In this document: piece after piece, positions 26,762-35,277 of the stretch
Layout: every line of letters starts with the position of its first letter
Position numbering within the stretch: the stretch's first letter is position 1
DNA from: Arthrobacter gengyunqii
Lineage (GTDB): Bacteria > Actinomycetota > Actinomycetes > Actinomycetales > Micrococcaceae
Length of the DNA: 64,000 nucleotides
Assembly: GCF_023022985.1 (NCBI RefSeq)
Contig: NZ_CP095461.1
Location: forward strand, 2,666,001 to 2,730,000
Direction: 5' to 3'
Translations under genes and position numbers: made by a program
Notes under the pieces: model-generated
What the model was told of the DNA's origin: nothing
Database searches by the model: none
The model's input: the letters and a program-made list of their open reading frames with translations, nothing else

Positions 26762-27190
26762 TTATGACTCCGGCACGAACTCCCCGTGCCCGGCGGCGCG
26801 AAGTGCCTCCCGCAGCTTGTCCGCGTTGGCCGCCATGCGTTCGGGATCAGGGTTGGAATCGGCCCGGCTGAAGTCGAAGTCCTGCAGGGAATTGGTGGGC
26901 CAGACGTGCAGGTGCAGGTGGTCGATTTCGAAGCCTGCAATGCTCAGCCCAGCCCGCTCCGAGCCGAAAGCGGCTATCTGCGCCTGACCCACAATCTGCG
27001 CCACTGCGGTCAGCTTCTGCAGCAGTTCCGGCGGGGCGTCGGTCCACTTGTCGATCTCCTGCCGCGGCACCACCAAGGTGTGTCCGTCGCTGAGCGGGCC
27101 GATGCTCAGGAACGCCACCACGTCGTTGTCCTTCCAGACAAAGCGGCCGGGGATCTCGCCGTTGATGATCTTGGTGAACAGAGTGGGCAT
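26762..27190 (-). CDS. HIT-family protein (histidine triad hydrolase)
   Basis: A 142-aa nucleotide-binding hydrolase of the HIT superfamily (likely HINT/Ap4A-type). The triad HLHLHVWP is at about residues 88-95, and the N-terminus MPTLFTKIINGEIPGRFVWKD and GHTLVVPRQEIDKW are standard. The ATG at 27190 has AGGAGA seven bases upstream, so the longer frame to 27307 is not used. It is convergent with the broken phosphotransferase gene, 13 nt away. The substrate in the cell is not clear; adenosine phosphoramidates are typical. Confidence 0.92.
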   Translation of the reverse strand: MPTLFTKIINGEIPGRFVWKDNDVVAFLSIGPLSDGHTLVVPRQEIDKWTDAPPELLQKLTAVAQIVGQAQIAAFGSERAGLSIAGFEIDHLHLHVWPTNSLQDFDFSRADSNPDPERMAANADKLREALRAAGHGEFVPES

Positions 27191-27316
27191 GGGTTCTCCT
27201 GGGGACGGGGTGGTGGAAGTGGACGTGTTCCGCGCAGCGGCGGACGGCTGCGCATTGGCAGCCGCCTTCAAGCGCAGGGGCGGCGGAACGGGTCGGCCGG
27301 TCATCATGCTTAGACG

Positions 27317-28189
27317 CTATCGCTTTTTGACTGTCCCCGGCCATTCCCCTGCCTGCGTTCCCACTTCAACCGGGGAGCCCTTCGTCGATGACCACTGGGA
27401 CCACGACCCGGGATACAGCGCGGCCCGGTAGCCGGCCATTTCCAGGGCCACAACGTCGTGGGCTGCGCTGATGCCGGATCCGCAGTACACGGCCACGGGG
27501 GCCTCACGGCGCACCCCCAGCGCCTCATAAGCGGCGCGCAGTTCCTCCGGCGTGCGGAACGTACCCTGCTCAGTCAGGTTCTGCGGGGTGGGGGCATTGA
27601 CTGCACCGGGAATGTGGCCTGCCTGCGGGTCCACCGGCTCACGGTCGCCGCGGTAGCGGTCCCTGGCCCGGGCATCGAGCAGCCGCCCCGCTGCCACGAC
27701 CGCCGGAACATCCCACATCTCCAGGACCGGCATCCGGCCCCAGGAGAGCTCGACATTCCCGGGAGCGGGTACCACGGCCCCGCCCTGCAGCGCGAAACCG
27801 GCCCGGTGCCAGGCGACGACGCCGCCGTCAAGCAGGTAGACGTCCTCCAGTCCCGCGTGGCGCAGCAGCCACCAGGCACGGGCAGCGGAGGTGCCGCTCA
27901 CAGCGTCATACACCACCACGGTATCCCCGGCGTTGACCCCCCAGCGGCGGACCGTGCGGTGAAAGTCTTCCGGGTCAGGCAGCGGATGCCGTCCCGCGGA
28001 ACCATTCCCGGCCGGAGCGGCCAGTTCCTTTTCCAAATCCACATAGACGGCGCCCGGGATGTGTCCGCGCTCAAACTGCTTGTGTCCGTCGGTGTGGCCC
28101 AGCGCCCATCTCACGTCCAGCAGCACCACCGGCTCACCTTTGGCCAGCAGTTCCTGCAGGGCGTGGACATCGATAACCGGCCCGCTCAT
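27317..28189 (-). CDS. Thiosulfate/3-mercaptopyruvate sulfurtransferase (two rhodanese domains)
   Basis: A 290-aa tandem rhodanese protein that moves sulfane sulfur from thiosulfate or 3-mercaptopyruvate to a thiophile. The inactive N-terminal domain runs from VVLLDVRWALGHTDGHKQF to LDGGVVAWHRAGF. The C-terminal domain carries the active loop VYCGSGISAAH (CGSGxSA, closer to mercaptopyruvate than thiosulfate enzymes). It overlaps the metallo-beta-lactamase gene upstream by 4 nt, so the two are coupled. Pairing with a metallo-beta-lactamase-fold hydrolase recalls sulfide/persulfide metabolism, but that link is inference. Confidence 0.9.
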   Translation of the reverse strand: MSGPVIDVHALQELLAKGEPVVLLDVRWALGHTDGHKQFERGHIPGAVYVDLEKELAAPAGNGSAGRHPLPDPEDFHRTVRRWGVNAGDTVVVYDAVSGTSAARAWWLLRHAGLEDVYLLDGGVVAWHRAGFALQGGAVVPAPGNVELSWGRMPVLEMWDVPAVVAAGRLLDARARDRYRGDREPVDPQAGHIPGAVNAPTPQNLTEQGTFRTPEELRAAYEALGVRREAPVAVYCGSGISAAHDVVALEMAGYRAALYPGSWSQWSSTKGSPVEVGTQAGEWPGTVKKR

Positions 28190-28860
28190 ACCTGCACCGA
28201 TTCGCCGGTGGACAGGTGCTGGTACACGGTTCCGTACAACTCCCCGAAGCGGGCGACATGGTTCTCAGCTACGCCCAGTCCGCGCTCGTTCAGGAGCGCA
28301 TCGTGGATGGGATAGGCGCGTTCCGCTCCGGAGGCAATGACAAAGTCGATGACCTCCCCAACCTTGGACCAGGGGGCATGGATGGGAACCAGCAGGGTCT
28401 GCACCGTCAGCCCGTTCGGAATCACGAAGGAATCCCCCGGGTGATACAGGGTGCCGTCGATCAGGTAGCCGACGTTGGCCACCAGCGGCACCAGCGGATG
28501 GATCAGCGCGTGCTGCCCTCCGAAGGACCGCACCTCAAAGCCGGCAGCCGCGAAAGTGGTGTTGGGTTCTACATCGATGATCCGATCCGCGGCGCCGCTG
28601 TCCGTGCTGCCGGCGGTCAGCGCCGACCGCAGCTCCGCGGCCAGGGACGCCGGTGCGTAGAGGGCCAGGCCGGTGTTCGCCTGCATCACGGCCAGAACCC
28701 GGTCCCGGTCCAGATGATCGGCGTGCTCATGGGTGATCAACACGGCTGACGCACCGTCCAGGGCCTCCTCGACTTCGGAGAACGAACCGGGATCCAGTAC
28801 GAGCACGTTGCCGTCGCGCTCCAGCCGCACGCAGGAATGGGTGTACTTGGTCATTTTCAT
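28186..28860 (-). CDS. Metallo-beta-lactamase-fold hydrolase
   Basis: A 224-aa UlaG/L-ascorbate-lactonase-like member of the superfamily. The metal motif THEHADHLD (HxHxDH) is at about residues 43-51, and further ligands are likely in GYLIDGTLYHPGDSF and PIHAPWSK. Two ATG codons (28860 and 28854) are possible starts. It is the first gene of a two-gene operon with the sulfurtransferase. The substrate cannot be assigned; it lacks the obvious features of true beta-lactamases. Confidence 0.85.
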   Translation of the reverse strand: MKMTKYTHSCVRLERDGNVLVLDPGSFSEVEEALDGASAVLITHEHADHLDRDRVLAVMQANTGLALYAPASLAAELRSALTAGSTDSGAADRIIDVEPNTTFAAAGFEVRSFGGQHALIHPLVPLVANVGYLIDGTLYHPGDSFVIPNGLTVQTLLVPIHAPWSKVGEVIDFVIASGAERAYPIHDALLNERGLGVAENHVARFGELYGTVYQHLSTGESVQV

Positions 28861-29050
28861 AGGGTCACAGTACCCCTCAGCACCGCTTCTTCACCGGAAG
28901 GGTTCGCGGTGACCCGCAGGGACTCTTACTGAGCCGGTGCGATAATCTGGAAGTTGCGCAGGCAGCGCGGGCTGAGGAAAGTTCATGTTCCGCTGCTGCC
29001 CTGCCGGAGCCACAGGCACCGGCACCGGCACCACCGTTCCAAGGAGGAGC

Positions 29051-29473
29051 ATGTCATCCGAGACGTCCCGCCCAGCGAAGCGGACCCCGGAACAGCGGGT
29101 CACGCGCCAGCGCCTCGCCGTCGGCCGGACCCTGGATGAACTGGATGATTTCGTCAGCACGCAAGAGCTCTACCGCCTGCTGCACGAGCGCGGTGACAGC
29201 GTCTCCCTGGCCACCACATACCGCATCCTTCAGTCCATGGCGGAAGAGAACCAGGTGGACGTGCTGCGAACCGGCGACGGGGAGGCGCTCTACCGCCGCT
29301 GCGCCGTCGAACACCACCACCACCATCTGGTGTGCCGAAACTGCGGCAAGGCCGTGGAAGTGGAAGCGCCGGCTGTGGAAGCCTGGGCTGCGGGTCTGGG
29401 AAAACAGTACGGTTTCACCGATGTGGCCCACACGGTGGAGATCTTCGGCCTCTGCCCGGAATGCAGCGCCTGA
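29051..29473 (+). CDS. zur: Fur-family regulator, probably Zur
   Basis: A 140-aa metal-sensing repressor. The winged helix covers about residues 15-85 (TRQRLAVGRTLDELDDFVSTQELY, SLATTYRILQSM). The regulatory site has HHHHHLVCRNCGKAVEVE, and the structural zinc is held by CRNC and CPEC pairs. The ATG at 29051 has GGAGGAG directly upstream. It converges on znuB with only 7 nt between the stops, and a Zur-box-like palindrome precedes znuA, which is why Zur is preferred to Fur or PerR. Confidence 0.88.
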   Translation: MSSETSRPAKRTPEQRVTRQRLAVGRTLDELDDFVSTQELYRLLHERGDSVSLATTYRILQSMAEENQVDVLRTGDGEALYRRCAVEHHHHHLVCRNCGKAVEVEAPAVEAWAAGLGKQYGFTDVAHTVEIFGLCPECSA

Positions 29474-29480
29474 GGATCCG

Positions 29481-30350
29481 CTACGCGGCAGCGTTCGCCC
29501 GCACCCGACTCTTCGTCCGCATCCGTTTGATCAGCCGGCAGACGATATAGATCAGGAACGAGATGGTGGTGATGTACGGGCTGATCGAAATCCGCCCGCC
29601 CAGCGCCAAGAGGATTCCGCCCACCGCCGACGTCACGGCAAACAGCACGCTGAGCAGCACGACCAGCCGCGGCGAGGACGTCACCAGCAGTGCCGCGGCC
29701 GACGGCGTGATCAGGAGCGAGAGCACCAGCAGTGCACCCACCACCTGGATCGACAGGGCCACGGAGAGCCCCAGCAGGATCATGAAGACAATGGACAGCA
29801 CGCGCACGGGAACACCGCGCGCTTCGGCCAGTTCGGGGTCCGCGCTGGCAAAGGTCAGCGGCCGCCAGATCAGGACCAGTCCGGCTATGACGACGACGGC
29901 GGTGCCGGCCAGCAGGTTCAGCTGAACCGTGTCAACGGCAACGATCTGCCCGGTGAGCAGGCCAAACTTATTGGCTGAGCGGCCCTCATAAAGGCCGAGG
30001 AACAAGATGCCCAGGCCCAGGCCGAAGGGCATGATCACTCCCGTCACGGAGTTCCGGTCCCGTGCCTTGAGGCCCATGACCGCCAGCAGCACAGCAGCAG
30101 CCACGGAACCCGCCAGGGAACCGAAGACCACGTTGGCTCCGATCAGCAGTGCAAACGCTGCGCCGGCGAAGGACAATTCGGCGATGCCGTGTACGGCGAA
30201 GGCGAGGTCCCGCATCAGGACGAAGGTCCCGATCAGGCCGCCGACCAGCCCGAGGATGGCTGCTGCCCAGATGGAATTGGCGACCAGCGGCAGGAGCTGC
30301 CCGTAGTCGCTGAAGTCAAAGACTGCGGAAAAGAATTCACTCAAGTCCAT
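29481..30350 (-). CDS. znuB: Zinc ABC transporter permease ZnuB
   Basis: A 289-aa ABC-3 type membrane protein with about eight or nine hydrophobic segments. The signature LVGGLIGTFVLMRDLAFAVHGIAELSFAGAA region and SADPELAEARGVPVRVLSIVFM are typical of Zn/Mn permeases. The start at 30350 was chosen for GAGG six bases upstream; an ATG at 30356 is nearly equal. It overlaps the znuC stop, and it is the last gene of znuACB. It is tail-to-tail with zur. Confidence 0.92.
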   Translation of the reverse strand: MDLSEFFSAVFDFSDYGQLLPLVANSIWAAAILGLVGGLIGTFVLMRDLAFAVHGIAELSFAGAAFALLIGANVVFGSLAGSVAAAVLLAVMGLKARDRNSVTGVIMPFGLGLGILFLGLYEGRSANKFGLLTGQIVAVDTVQLNLLAGTAVVVIAGLVLIWRPLTFASADPELAEARGVPVRVLSIVFMILLGLSVALSIQVVGALLVLSLLITPSAAALLVTSSPRLVVLLSVLFAVTSAVGGILLALGGRISISPYITTISFLIYIVCRLIKRMRTKSRVRANAAA

Positions 30351-31152
30351 GGTCATCCTCGCTCTCGCCGTGGACGTGGGTGGTCGCGTCGGGAATGCCG
30401 AGGACAACTATGCGGCCGTGGCTGCGCAGCACTTCCACCCGGCTTCCGTACATCTCCGAGAGCACGTCCGACCGCAGCACCTCCGACGGCGTTCCGGTGC
30501 GGAAGGTGCCGCCGGCCAGATACAGCACGCGGTCCACGTAGTCGATCACGGGGTTGATTTCGTGCGTCACGAACACCACGGCCGAGCCCTGCTCATGGCA
30601 GCGGCGGTCGATCAGGGCGCTGATGGCCTGCTGGTGGTGCAGGTCCAGGGACAGCAGCGGTTCGTCGCAGAGGAGCAGGTCAGGATCAGTGGCCAGTGCC
30701 TGCGCGGCACGCAGCCGCTGGAGCTCGCCGCCGGACAACATCCCCACGGGTTCATTGGCGTACCGGGTGGCGCCCACCTGTTCCAGGAGATCGTCCACCC
30801 TCCGGCGCACCGGAGCGCGGTTCAGCCGCAGTCCCCATTTGTTGCCGTCGACGCCGAGACCCACCAGGTCTCTTGCCCGCAGGGGGGTTCCAGGGCCGAA
30901 GGCCTTCTGCTGGGGAATGTAGCCGATGTCGCGGCTGCCGCGCTGGGCGGGTTTGCCGTTGATCTCCACCGTTCCCCGGCTCAGCTGCTGCAGACCCAGC
31001 AGGACCTTCAGGAAGCTTGTCTTGCCGGAGCCGTTGGGCCCCAGCACCGCCAGGAATTCACCCGCATTAATGTCCAGGTCCAAACCGTCCCAGAGGGTGC
31101 GGGAACCGAAGGACAGGCCGGCGCTCCGGAGCCGGACAACGGGACCGGTCAC
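30337..31152 (-). CDS. znuC: Zinc ABC transporter ATPase ZnuC
   Basis: A 271-aa ATPase. Walker A is GPNGSGKTSFLK, the Q-loop is in IGYIPQQKAFG, the signature is LSGGELQRLRAAQAL, Walker B is LLLCDEPLLSLD, and the switch is FVTHEIN. It overlaps znuA (4 nt) and znuB. The family energises zinc or manganese uptake; a His-rich binding protein and a nearby zur gene point to zinc. Confidence 0.93.
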   Translation of the reverse strand: MTGPVVRLRSAGLSFGSRTLWDGLDLDINAGEFLAVLGPNGSGKTSFLKVLLGLQQLSRGTVEINGKPAQRGSRDIGYIPQQKAFGPGTPLRARDLVGLGVDGNKWGLRLNRAPVRRRVDDLLEQVGATRYANEPVGMLSGGELQRLRAAQALATDPDLLLCDEPLLSLDLHHQQAISALIDRRCHEQGSAVVFVTHEINPVIDYVDRVLYLAGGTFRTGTPSEVLRSDVLSEMYGSRVEVLRSHGRIVVLGIPDATTHVHGESEDDHGLE

Positions 31153-32132
31153 CTTAGCACGTCGTCGATTGAGGTCACGTTGGAGCCCATCCAGGTCAGG
31201 TAGTCCTGACCCTCGGGAAGGGTTTCGGAGAAGTCCAGCACAGGTACGCCTGCGTCTTCGGCGGTGGCGCGGACGGATTCGGTCTGTGCGGTGGAGGTTT
31301 GGGTGTTGTAGGCCAGGAACGCCATGTCGCCGGAGCGCAGCAGATCCTGCATTTCCTTCAGCACTGCCGGAGGAACGTCGGCGCCTTCCTCCACGGCCGA
31401 AGTGAAGTCCGCCGGGGTGACGTTGTGCAGGCCGGCGGCGTTGAACAGGTATTCCGGAACGGGCTCCGTCAGCGCCACATCCCTGCCGCCGGCCGCTGCC
31501 TTATCTTCCGCGAGGTCTGCAGTGAGGTCTTGGATGCCTCTGTTGAAGGTCGCAGCATTGTCCCGGTAGGCGGAGGCATTGTCGGGATCCAGCGTGGCCA
31601 GGCGTTCGGCGGCGGCCTCGGCCAGCAGGCCCATCGCCTCGGGGCTGTACCAGACGTGTTCGTTGAAGGAACCGTGGGAGTGTCCGCTGTGATCGTGTCC
31701 GCCCTCGGCGGTGCGGGAGTCGTCGTCGGTTGTTTCGCCGTCGGCTTCCTCCAGCCCGGAGATCTCCACGGCGTTGAGGACGTCCGCGCTTTCGATGCCG
31801 GAATCGGCCACCAGCGTCTCCATGAAGGTGTCATAGCCGCCGCCGTTCAGCACCACCAGGTCCGCTCCGGAGACGGCGAGCTTGTCCCGGGCCGTTGCTT
31901 CATAGGAGTGCGGGTCCTGGCTGGGCCGGTCGATGATCGACGAGACGCTGACATGGTCCCCGCCCACCGTCTCCATGATGTTTCCGTAGACATTCGTGGA
32001 AGCAACCACGTCAAGCGTTCCTTCACCGCTCCCGGCGGAGGAACCGGAGCCGGAGCCGCCGGTGCAGCCGGAGAGAGTCAGGGCGCCGCCGGCCAGGAGT
32101 ATCCCGGCAAGACGGACGGAAGGTCGTCGCAT
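31149..32132 (-). CDS. znuA: Zinc-binding lipoprotein ZnuA
   Basis: A 327-aa cluster A-I metal-binding lipoprotein. The lipobox is LSGC (Cys near residue 23). Metal-binding features are the His-rich loop GGHDHSGHSHGSFNEHVW, the preceding SQDPHSYEAT, and a C-terminal FLAYNTQTSTAQTESV. Long acidic and His-rich stretches around residues 130-165 are typical of zinc members. It is the first gene of znuACB and follows a Zur-box candidate at 32211. Confidence 0.93.
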   Translation of the reverse strand: MRRPSVRLAGILLAGGALTLSGCTGGSGSGSSAGSGEGTLDVVASTNVYGNIMETVGGDHVSVSSIIDRPSQDPHSYEATARDKLAVSGADLVVLNGGGYDTFMETLVADSGIESADVLNAVEISGLEEADGETTDDDSRTAEGGHDHSGHSHGSFNEHVWYSPEAMGLLAEAAAERLATLDPDNASAYRDNAATFNRGIQDLTADLAEDKAAAGGRDVALTEPVPEYLFNAAGLHNVTPADFTSAVEEGADVPPAVLKEMQDLLRSGDMAFLAYNTQTSTAQTESVRATAEDAGVPVLDFSETLPEGQDYLTWMGSNVTSIDDVLR

Positions 32133-32166
32133 AAGTGTTTGTTTCCCTGTCGGGGCTTAAAGGATG

Positions 32167-32196
32167 GTGGGGAGTTCCACGTGCGGAACTCCCCAC
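32167..32196 (-). promoter_or_regulatory. Hairpin in the znuA leader
   Basis: A perfect 12-bp stem (GTGGGGAGTTCC and complement) with a 6-nt loop lies between the Zur-box candidate and the znuA start. It has no T-run after it on the minus strand. It may terminate the upstream gene, stabilise the leader or act as an attenuator. Confidence 0.5.
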
Positions 32197-32210
32197 AGCA
32201 TAACCTAAAC

Positions 32211-32223
32211 GCGAATCATTCGC
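32211..32223. promoter_or_regulatory. Zur-box candidate upstream of znuA
   Basis: GCGAATCATTCGC is a perfect palindrome around a central base. It resembles actinobacterial Zur boxes (AATNATT core) and lies about 80 nt before znuA. Confidence 0.6.
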
Positions 32224-32250
32224 ATCTGTAACGGGAGTGCTTTCACCCGG

Positions 32251-33321
32251 CTACTCGGAATAGCTTTCTCCGGACCTGCGGAATCCCTGGGCCTGGGTTG
32301 CGTCGCGGATCTCACCCACAAGCTGCTCGATGATGTCCTCCAGGAAGAGCACCCCGCGCGTCTGGTTGTCCGGACCCAGCACGCGGGCCAGGTGGGAGCC
32401 GGTTCGCTGCATGGTGGCCAGGGCATCTTCAATGCCGTCCTCCAGCCGCAGGTTCGCCAGCGTCCGCACCTTGTTTTCGGTCAGCGGCCGGTCGTAGGAG
32501 TCGACGGGCATGGCCATGATGTCCTTCAGGTGCATGTAGCCCGTCAGGTTTCCGCGCTCATCCATGAGTACGAACCGCGAGAACCCCGTGCGCCCCACTG
32601 CCTTCTCAAACTCCGCCGGCGTGGTGTCGGTGCTGAGCGTGACAAGTTCATCGAGCGGCACCATGACCGTGCCGGCCGATTGTCCGGAGAATTCGAGCGC
32701 ACCGGAAATGACACCGGAATCATCGGCAACCAACCCGTGCTTGGTGGATTCCTGCACGATGGACTGCATTTCCTCCAGGGTGAAAGCCGAGGCCACCTCG
32801 TCCTTCGGAGTTATGCCCATGACGCGCAGCGCGTGGTTCGCCAGCCAGTTGAGGCTGAAGATGATCGGCCGGACCACCCGGGAGATGAAGACCAGCGGAG
32901 GCGCCAGCAGCAGCGCCGCCCGGTCCGCCACGGACACGGAGATGTTCTTCGGCACCATTTCGCCGAAGGTCACGTGCAGGAAAGTGACGATCAGCAGCGC
33001 CACCAGGAACCCGGCACCGTCGGCAAACTCAACCGGCAGCCCAAGGGCTTCCAGCGGAGCCGCAAGAAGATGGTGGATCGCGGGTTCGGCCACGGAGAGA
33101 ATCAGCAGGGAACACACGGTAATGCCCAGCTGGGCGCAGGCCAGCATCAGAGACACGTTTTCCATTGCCCACAGGGTGGTTTTTGCACGCTTGGACCCTG
33201 CATCGGCCAACGGTTCAATTTGGCTGCGGCGCGCCGACATGACGGCAAACTCGCCGCCCACGAAGAAGGCGTTGCCAATCAGCAGGACCACCAGCCAGAA
33301 AATGCCCATCAGGTCACTCAT
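32251..33321 (-). CDS. CNNM/CBS-domain membrane protein (hemolysin-C family)
   Basis: A 356-aa protein with a CNNM transmembrane domain (about residues 1-195; FAVMSARRSQIEPLADAG, and QLGITVCSLL) and two CBS domains (about 205-330; TVMVPLDELVTLS and ARVLGPDNQTRGVLFLEDIIEQLVG). Unlike its neighbour it lacks a C-terminal CorC_HlyC domain. The family is linked to Mg2+ or Co2+ efflux and resistance in other bacteria. The start overlaps the stop of the upstream paralogue by 4 nt, so the two are cotranscribed and could form a heterodimer. Confidence 0.88.
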   Translation of the reverse strand: MSDLMGIFWLVVLLIGNAFFVGGEFAVMSARRSQIEPLADAGSKRAKTTLWAMENVSLMLACAQLGITVCSLLILSVAEPAIHHLLAAPLEALGLPVEFADGAGFLVALLIVTFLHVTFGEMVPKNISVSVADRAALLLAPPLVFISRVVRPIIFSLNWLANHALRVMGITPKDEVASAFTLEEMQSIVQESTKHGLVADDSGVISGALEFSGQSAGTVMVPLDELVTLSTDTTPAEFEKAVGRTGFSRFVLMDERGNLTGYMHLKDIMAMPVDSYDRPLTENKVRTLANLRLEDGIEDALATMQRTGSHLARVLGPDNQTRGVLFLEDIIEQLVGEIRDATQAQGFRRSGESYSE

Positions 33322-34751
33322 CGCCGCTCCCCCTTGCCGGCAGCATCCTTCACCGGAGCGTCAACCCGGGCTGGGCTTTTCGACTCGGGCCGCTTCGGCT
33401 CGGGCTTTTGTGAAGCCGCCGGGACGCTCTCGTCGACAGCCGCAGGATCGTCGTCGTCGTACTGCGGAATAAAGCTCACGCGGTCAATACGGCGGCCGTC
33501 CATGCGTTCAACTTCAAGGAGCCCGCCTTCAACGCTGACGCGGTCGCCCACGGCCGCGATCCGTCCCAGCTCGGCCATGATGTAACCGCCCACCGTCTCG
33601 TAGCCGGCTTCATCCGGAATGTGCAGCAGCGGCACGAGCCGGGAGACCTCATCGGGGCGCATGATGCCCGGGAAGTACCAGGCACCGGCGGCACTTTGCA
33701 GCACGCCCGGCTTGATCTTGTCGTGTTCGTCGGAAACTTCGCCCACGATCTCCTCCACCAGGTCTTCAAGGGTGGCGACGCCGGCGGTTCCGCCCCATTC
33801 ATCGAGAACGACGGCGAGCTGCAGGTTCGCGCCCCGAAGCTCGGAGAGCAGGCTGTCCAGGTGAACCGTTTCGGGCACCCGGAGAACCTCGCTCATGATG
33901 GCGCCCGCCGGCAGGTCAGCCCGCCGGCTGCGCGGCACAGCCACCGCTTTCTTGACGTGCACAACGCCCCTGATGTCGTCCGGGGAATCGCCCAGGACGG
34001 GAAAGCGCGAATACCCGGTGCGGCGGGCCGCTTCAATAACGTCCGCCACCGATTGCTCGGAGTCGATGGTCTCCAGCCGGATCCGGGGAGTCATGACGTC
34101 GGCTGCCGTCCGTTCCGCGAAGGAGAACGTGCGGGACAGGAAGTTGGCCGTTCCCTGGTCCAGGGTGCCCATTTCGGCTGACCGTCGGACCATGGAGGAA
34201 AGCTCAGCCGGTGTGCGTGCTCCGGAAACCTCCTCTTTGGCTTCGAGGCCGAAGAGGTTCAGGACTTTGTTGGAGAAACCGTTCAGCAGCAGGATGGCCG
34301 GCTTGAACACCACGGTGAAGGCCAGCTGCGGCCGCGCCAGTGCCCGCCCCATCCGGAACGGCAGCGAAATGGACATGTTCTTGGGGATCAGTTCCCCCAG
34401 GAGCATGGACAGGAACGTCGCCAGGATCATGGCTGCCACCACGGAGACGGAATCCACGGCGACAGGCGGAAGGCCGAGTCCGGCCAGCGGGGCTTTCAGC
34501 AGCCTGCCCACGGACGGCTCCATCACGAACCCGGTGAGCAGCGTAGTGAGCGTAATGCCCAGCTGGCAGCTGGACAACTGGGTGGAAAGGGAGGTCAGGC
34601 AGCGCAGCAGCGGTTCCGCGCCCTTGTCGCCGTTCTCCACGGCCCGGCGGACCGTGGGCTGGTCGAGGGCCACCAGGGAAAACTCCACAGCCACAAAAAA
34701 GCCGGTGCCGAGAATCAGCACCAAGCCACAAAGGAGATAAAGCCATTCCAT
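33318..34751 (-). CDS. CNNM/CBS/CorC-domain membrane protein (hemolysin-C family)
   Basis: A 477-aa protein with a CNNM membrane domain (FVAVEFSLVALDQPTVRRAVE start, QLGITLTTLLTGFVMEP), a CBS pair (DVMTPRIRLETID; LAVVLDEWGGTAGVATLEDLVEEIVGE) and a C-terminal CorC_HlyC domain (YETVGGYIMAELGRIAAVGD). The last 45 or so residues are a charged, disordered tail. GGGAG six bases before the ATG supports the start. It is a paralogue of and coupled to the next gene. Metal transport or sensing is the known role of relatives. Confidence 0.9.
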   Translation of the reverse strand: MEWLYLLCGLVLILGTGFFVAVEFSLVALDQPTVRRAVENGDKGAEPLLRCLTSLSTQLSSCQLGITLTTLLTGFVMEPSVGRLLKAPLAGLGLPPVAVDSVSVVAAMILATFLSMLLGELIPKNMSISLPFRMGRALARPQLAFTVVFKPAILLLNGFSNKVLNLFGLEAKEEVSGARTPAELSSMVRRSAEMGTLDQGTANFLSRTFSFAERTAADVMTPRIRLETIDSEQSVADVIEAARRTGYSRFPVLGDSPDDIRGVVHVKKAVAVPRSRRADLPAGAIMSEVLRVPETVHLDSLLSELRGANLQLAVVLDEWGGTAGVATLEDLVEEIVGEVSDEHDKIKPGVLQSAAGAWYFPGIMRPDEVSRLVPLLHIPDEAGYETVGGYIMAELGRIAAVGDRVSVEGGLLEVERMDGRRIDRVSFIPQYDDDDPAAVDESVPAASQKPEPKRPESKSPARVDAPVKDAAGKGERR

Positions 34752-35277
34752 TTAGGCTCCCACCGCCGCAGCCAGGGGGCTCGTGGCCGCCGCTCGGTTT
34801 AATCGGGGAAGCGCGGGTGGAAGTCCCGCAGGGAAGAGTCCGCGGCGCGGGTCAGGCGGAGGGTGATCGGCCGAAGCCGGTCTGGAAGGCTCCGATGCGG
34901 CACCGGGGGTGCGAGGTGATTGGGTTCGGGAATGGCCGGCTCTGTGCGTGCGGTCCGCAGGAGCGGAAGGGGACGCAGGCCGGCGCCTAGAGAAACTGTC
35001 CATGAGATTTTCAGTTTACAGGTTTGGCATTCGGGCGCCACCGTAAAAATGCCAACCCGGCTCGCGGCTCAAACTGACTGAAGCGGTTAGCCGGGTTACC
35101 CCGTCAGTCACAGATGTCAAACGAAATTGGCCAGTTGTCCCGCTATGTCACTAGACTGGCATGAAGTCTCGGTCACTGCGCACCGGCCGGGCCGCACCAG
35201 TGAGCTTTGAGGCTTTAAGCCCTCAGACATGGTGCCAATCAGGGCAAAAGGCAACTCATGGAAGAGGCGTATTAACA
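34752..35277. other. Intergenic region between CNNM operon and kgd
   Basis: No gene is supported in these 526 bases. Two short minus-strand frames are Pro/Arg-rich and have no ribosome binding site. One weak inverted repeat (AACCCGGCT at 35054 and AGCCGGGTT at 35089) was seen. A possible -10 (TAGACT, about 35152) lies shortly before kgd, leaving a leader of more than 100 nt. Confidence 0.5.

Noticed and set aside
34752..35003. 83-codon minus-strand frame just before the CNNM gene
   Set aside because: Pro/Arg/Ala-rich, no ribosome binding site and no recognisable feature; its end next to the CNNM start is probably chance.
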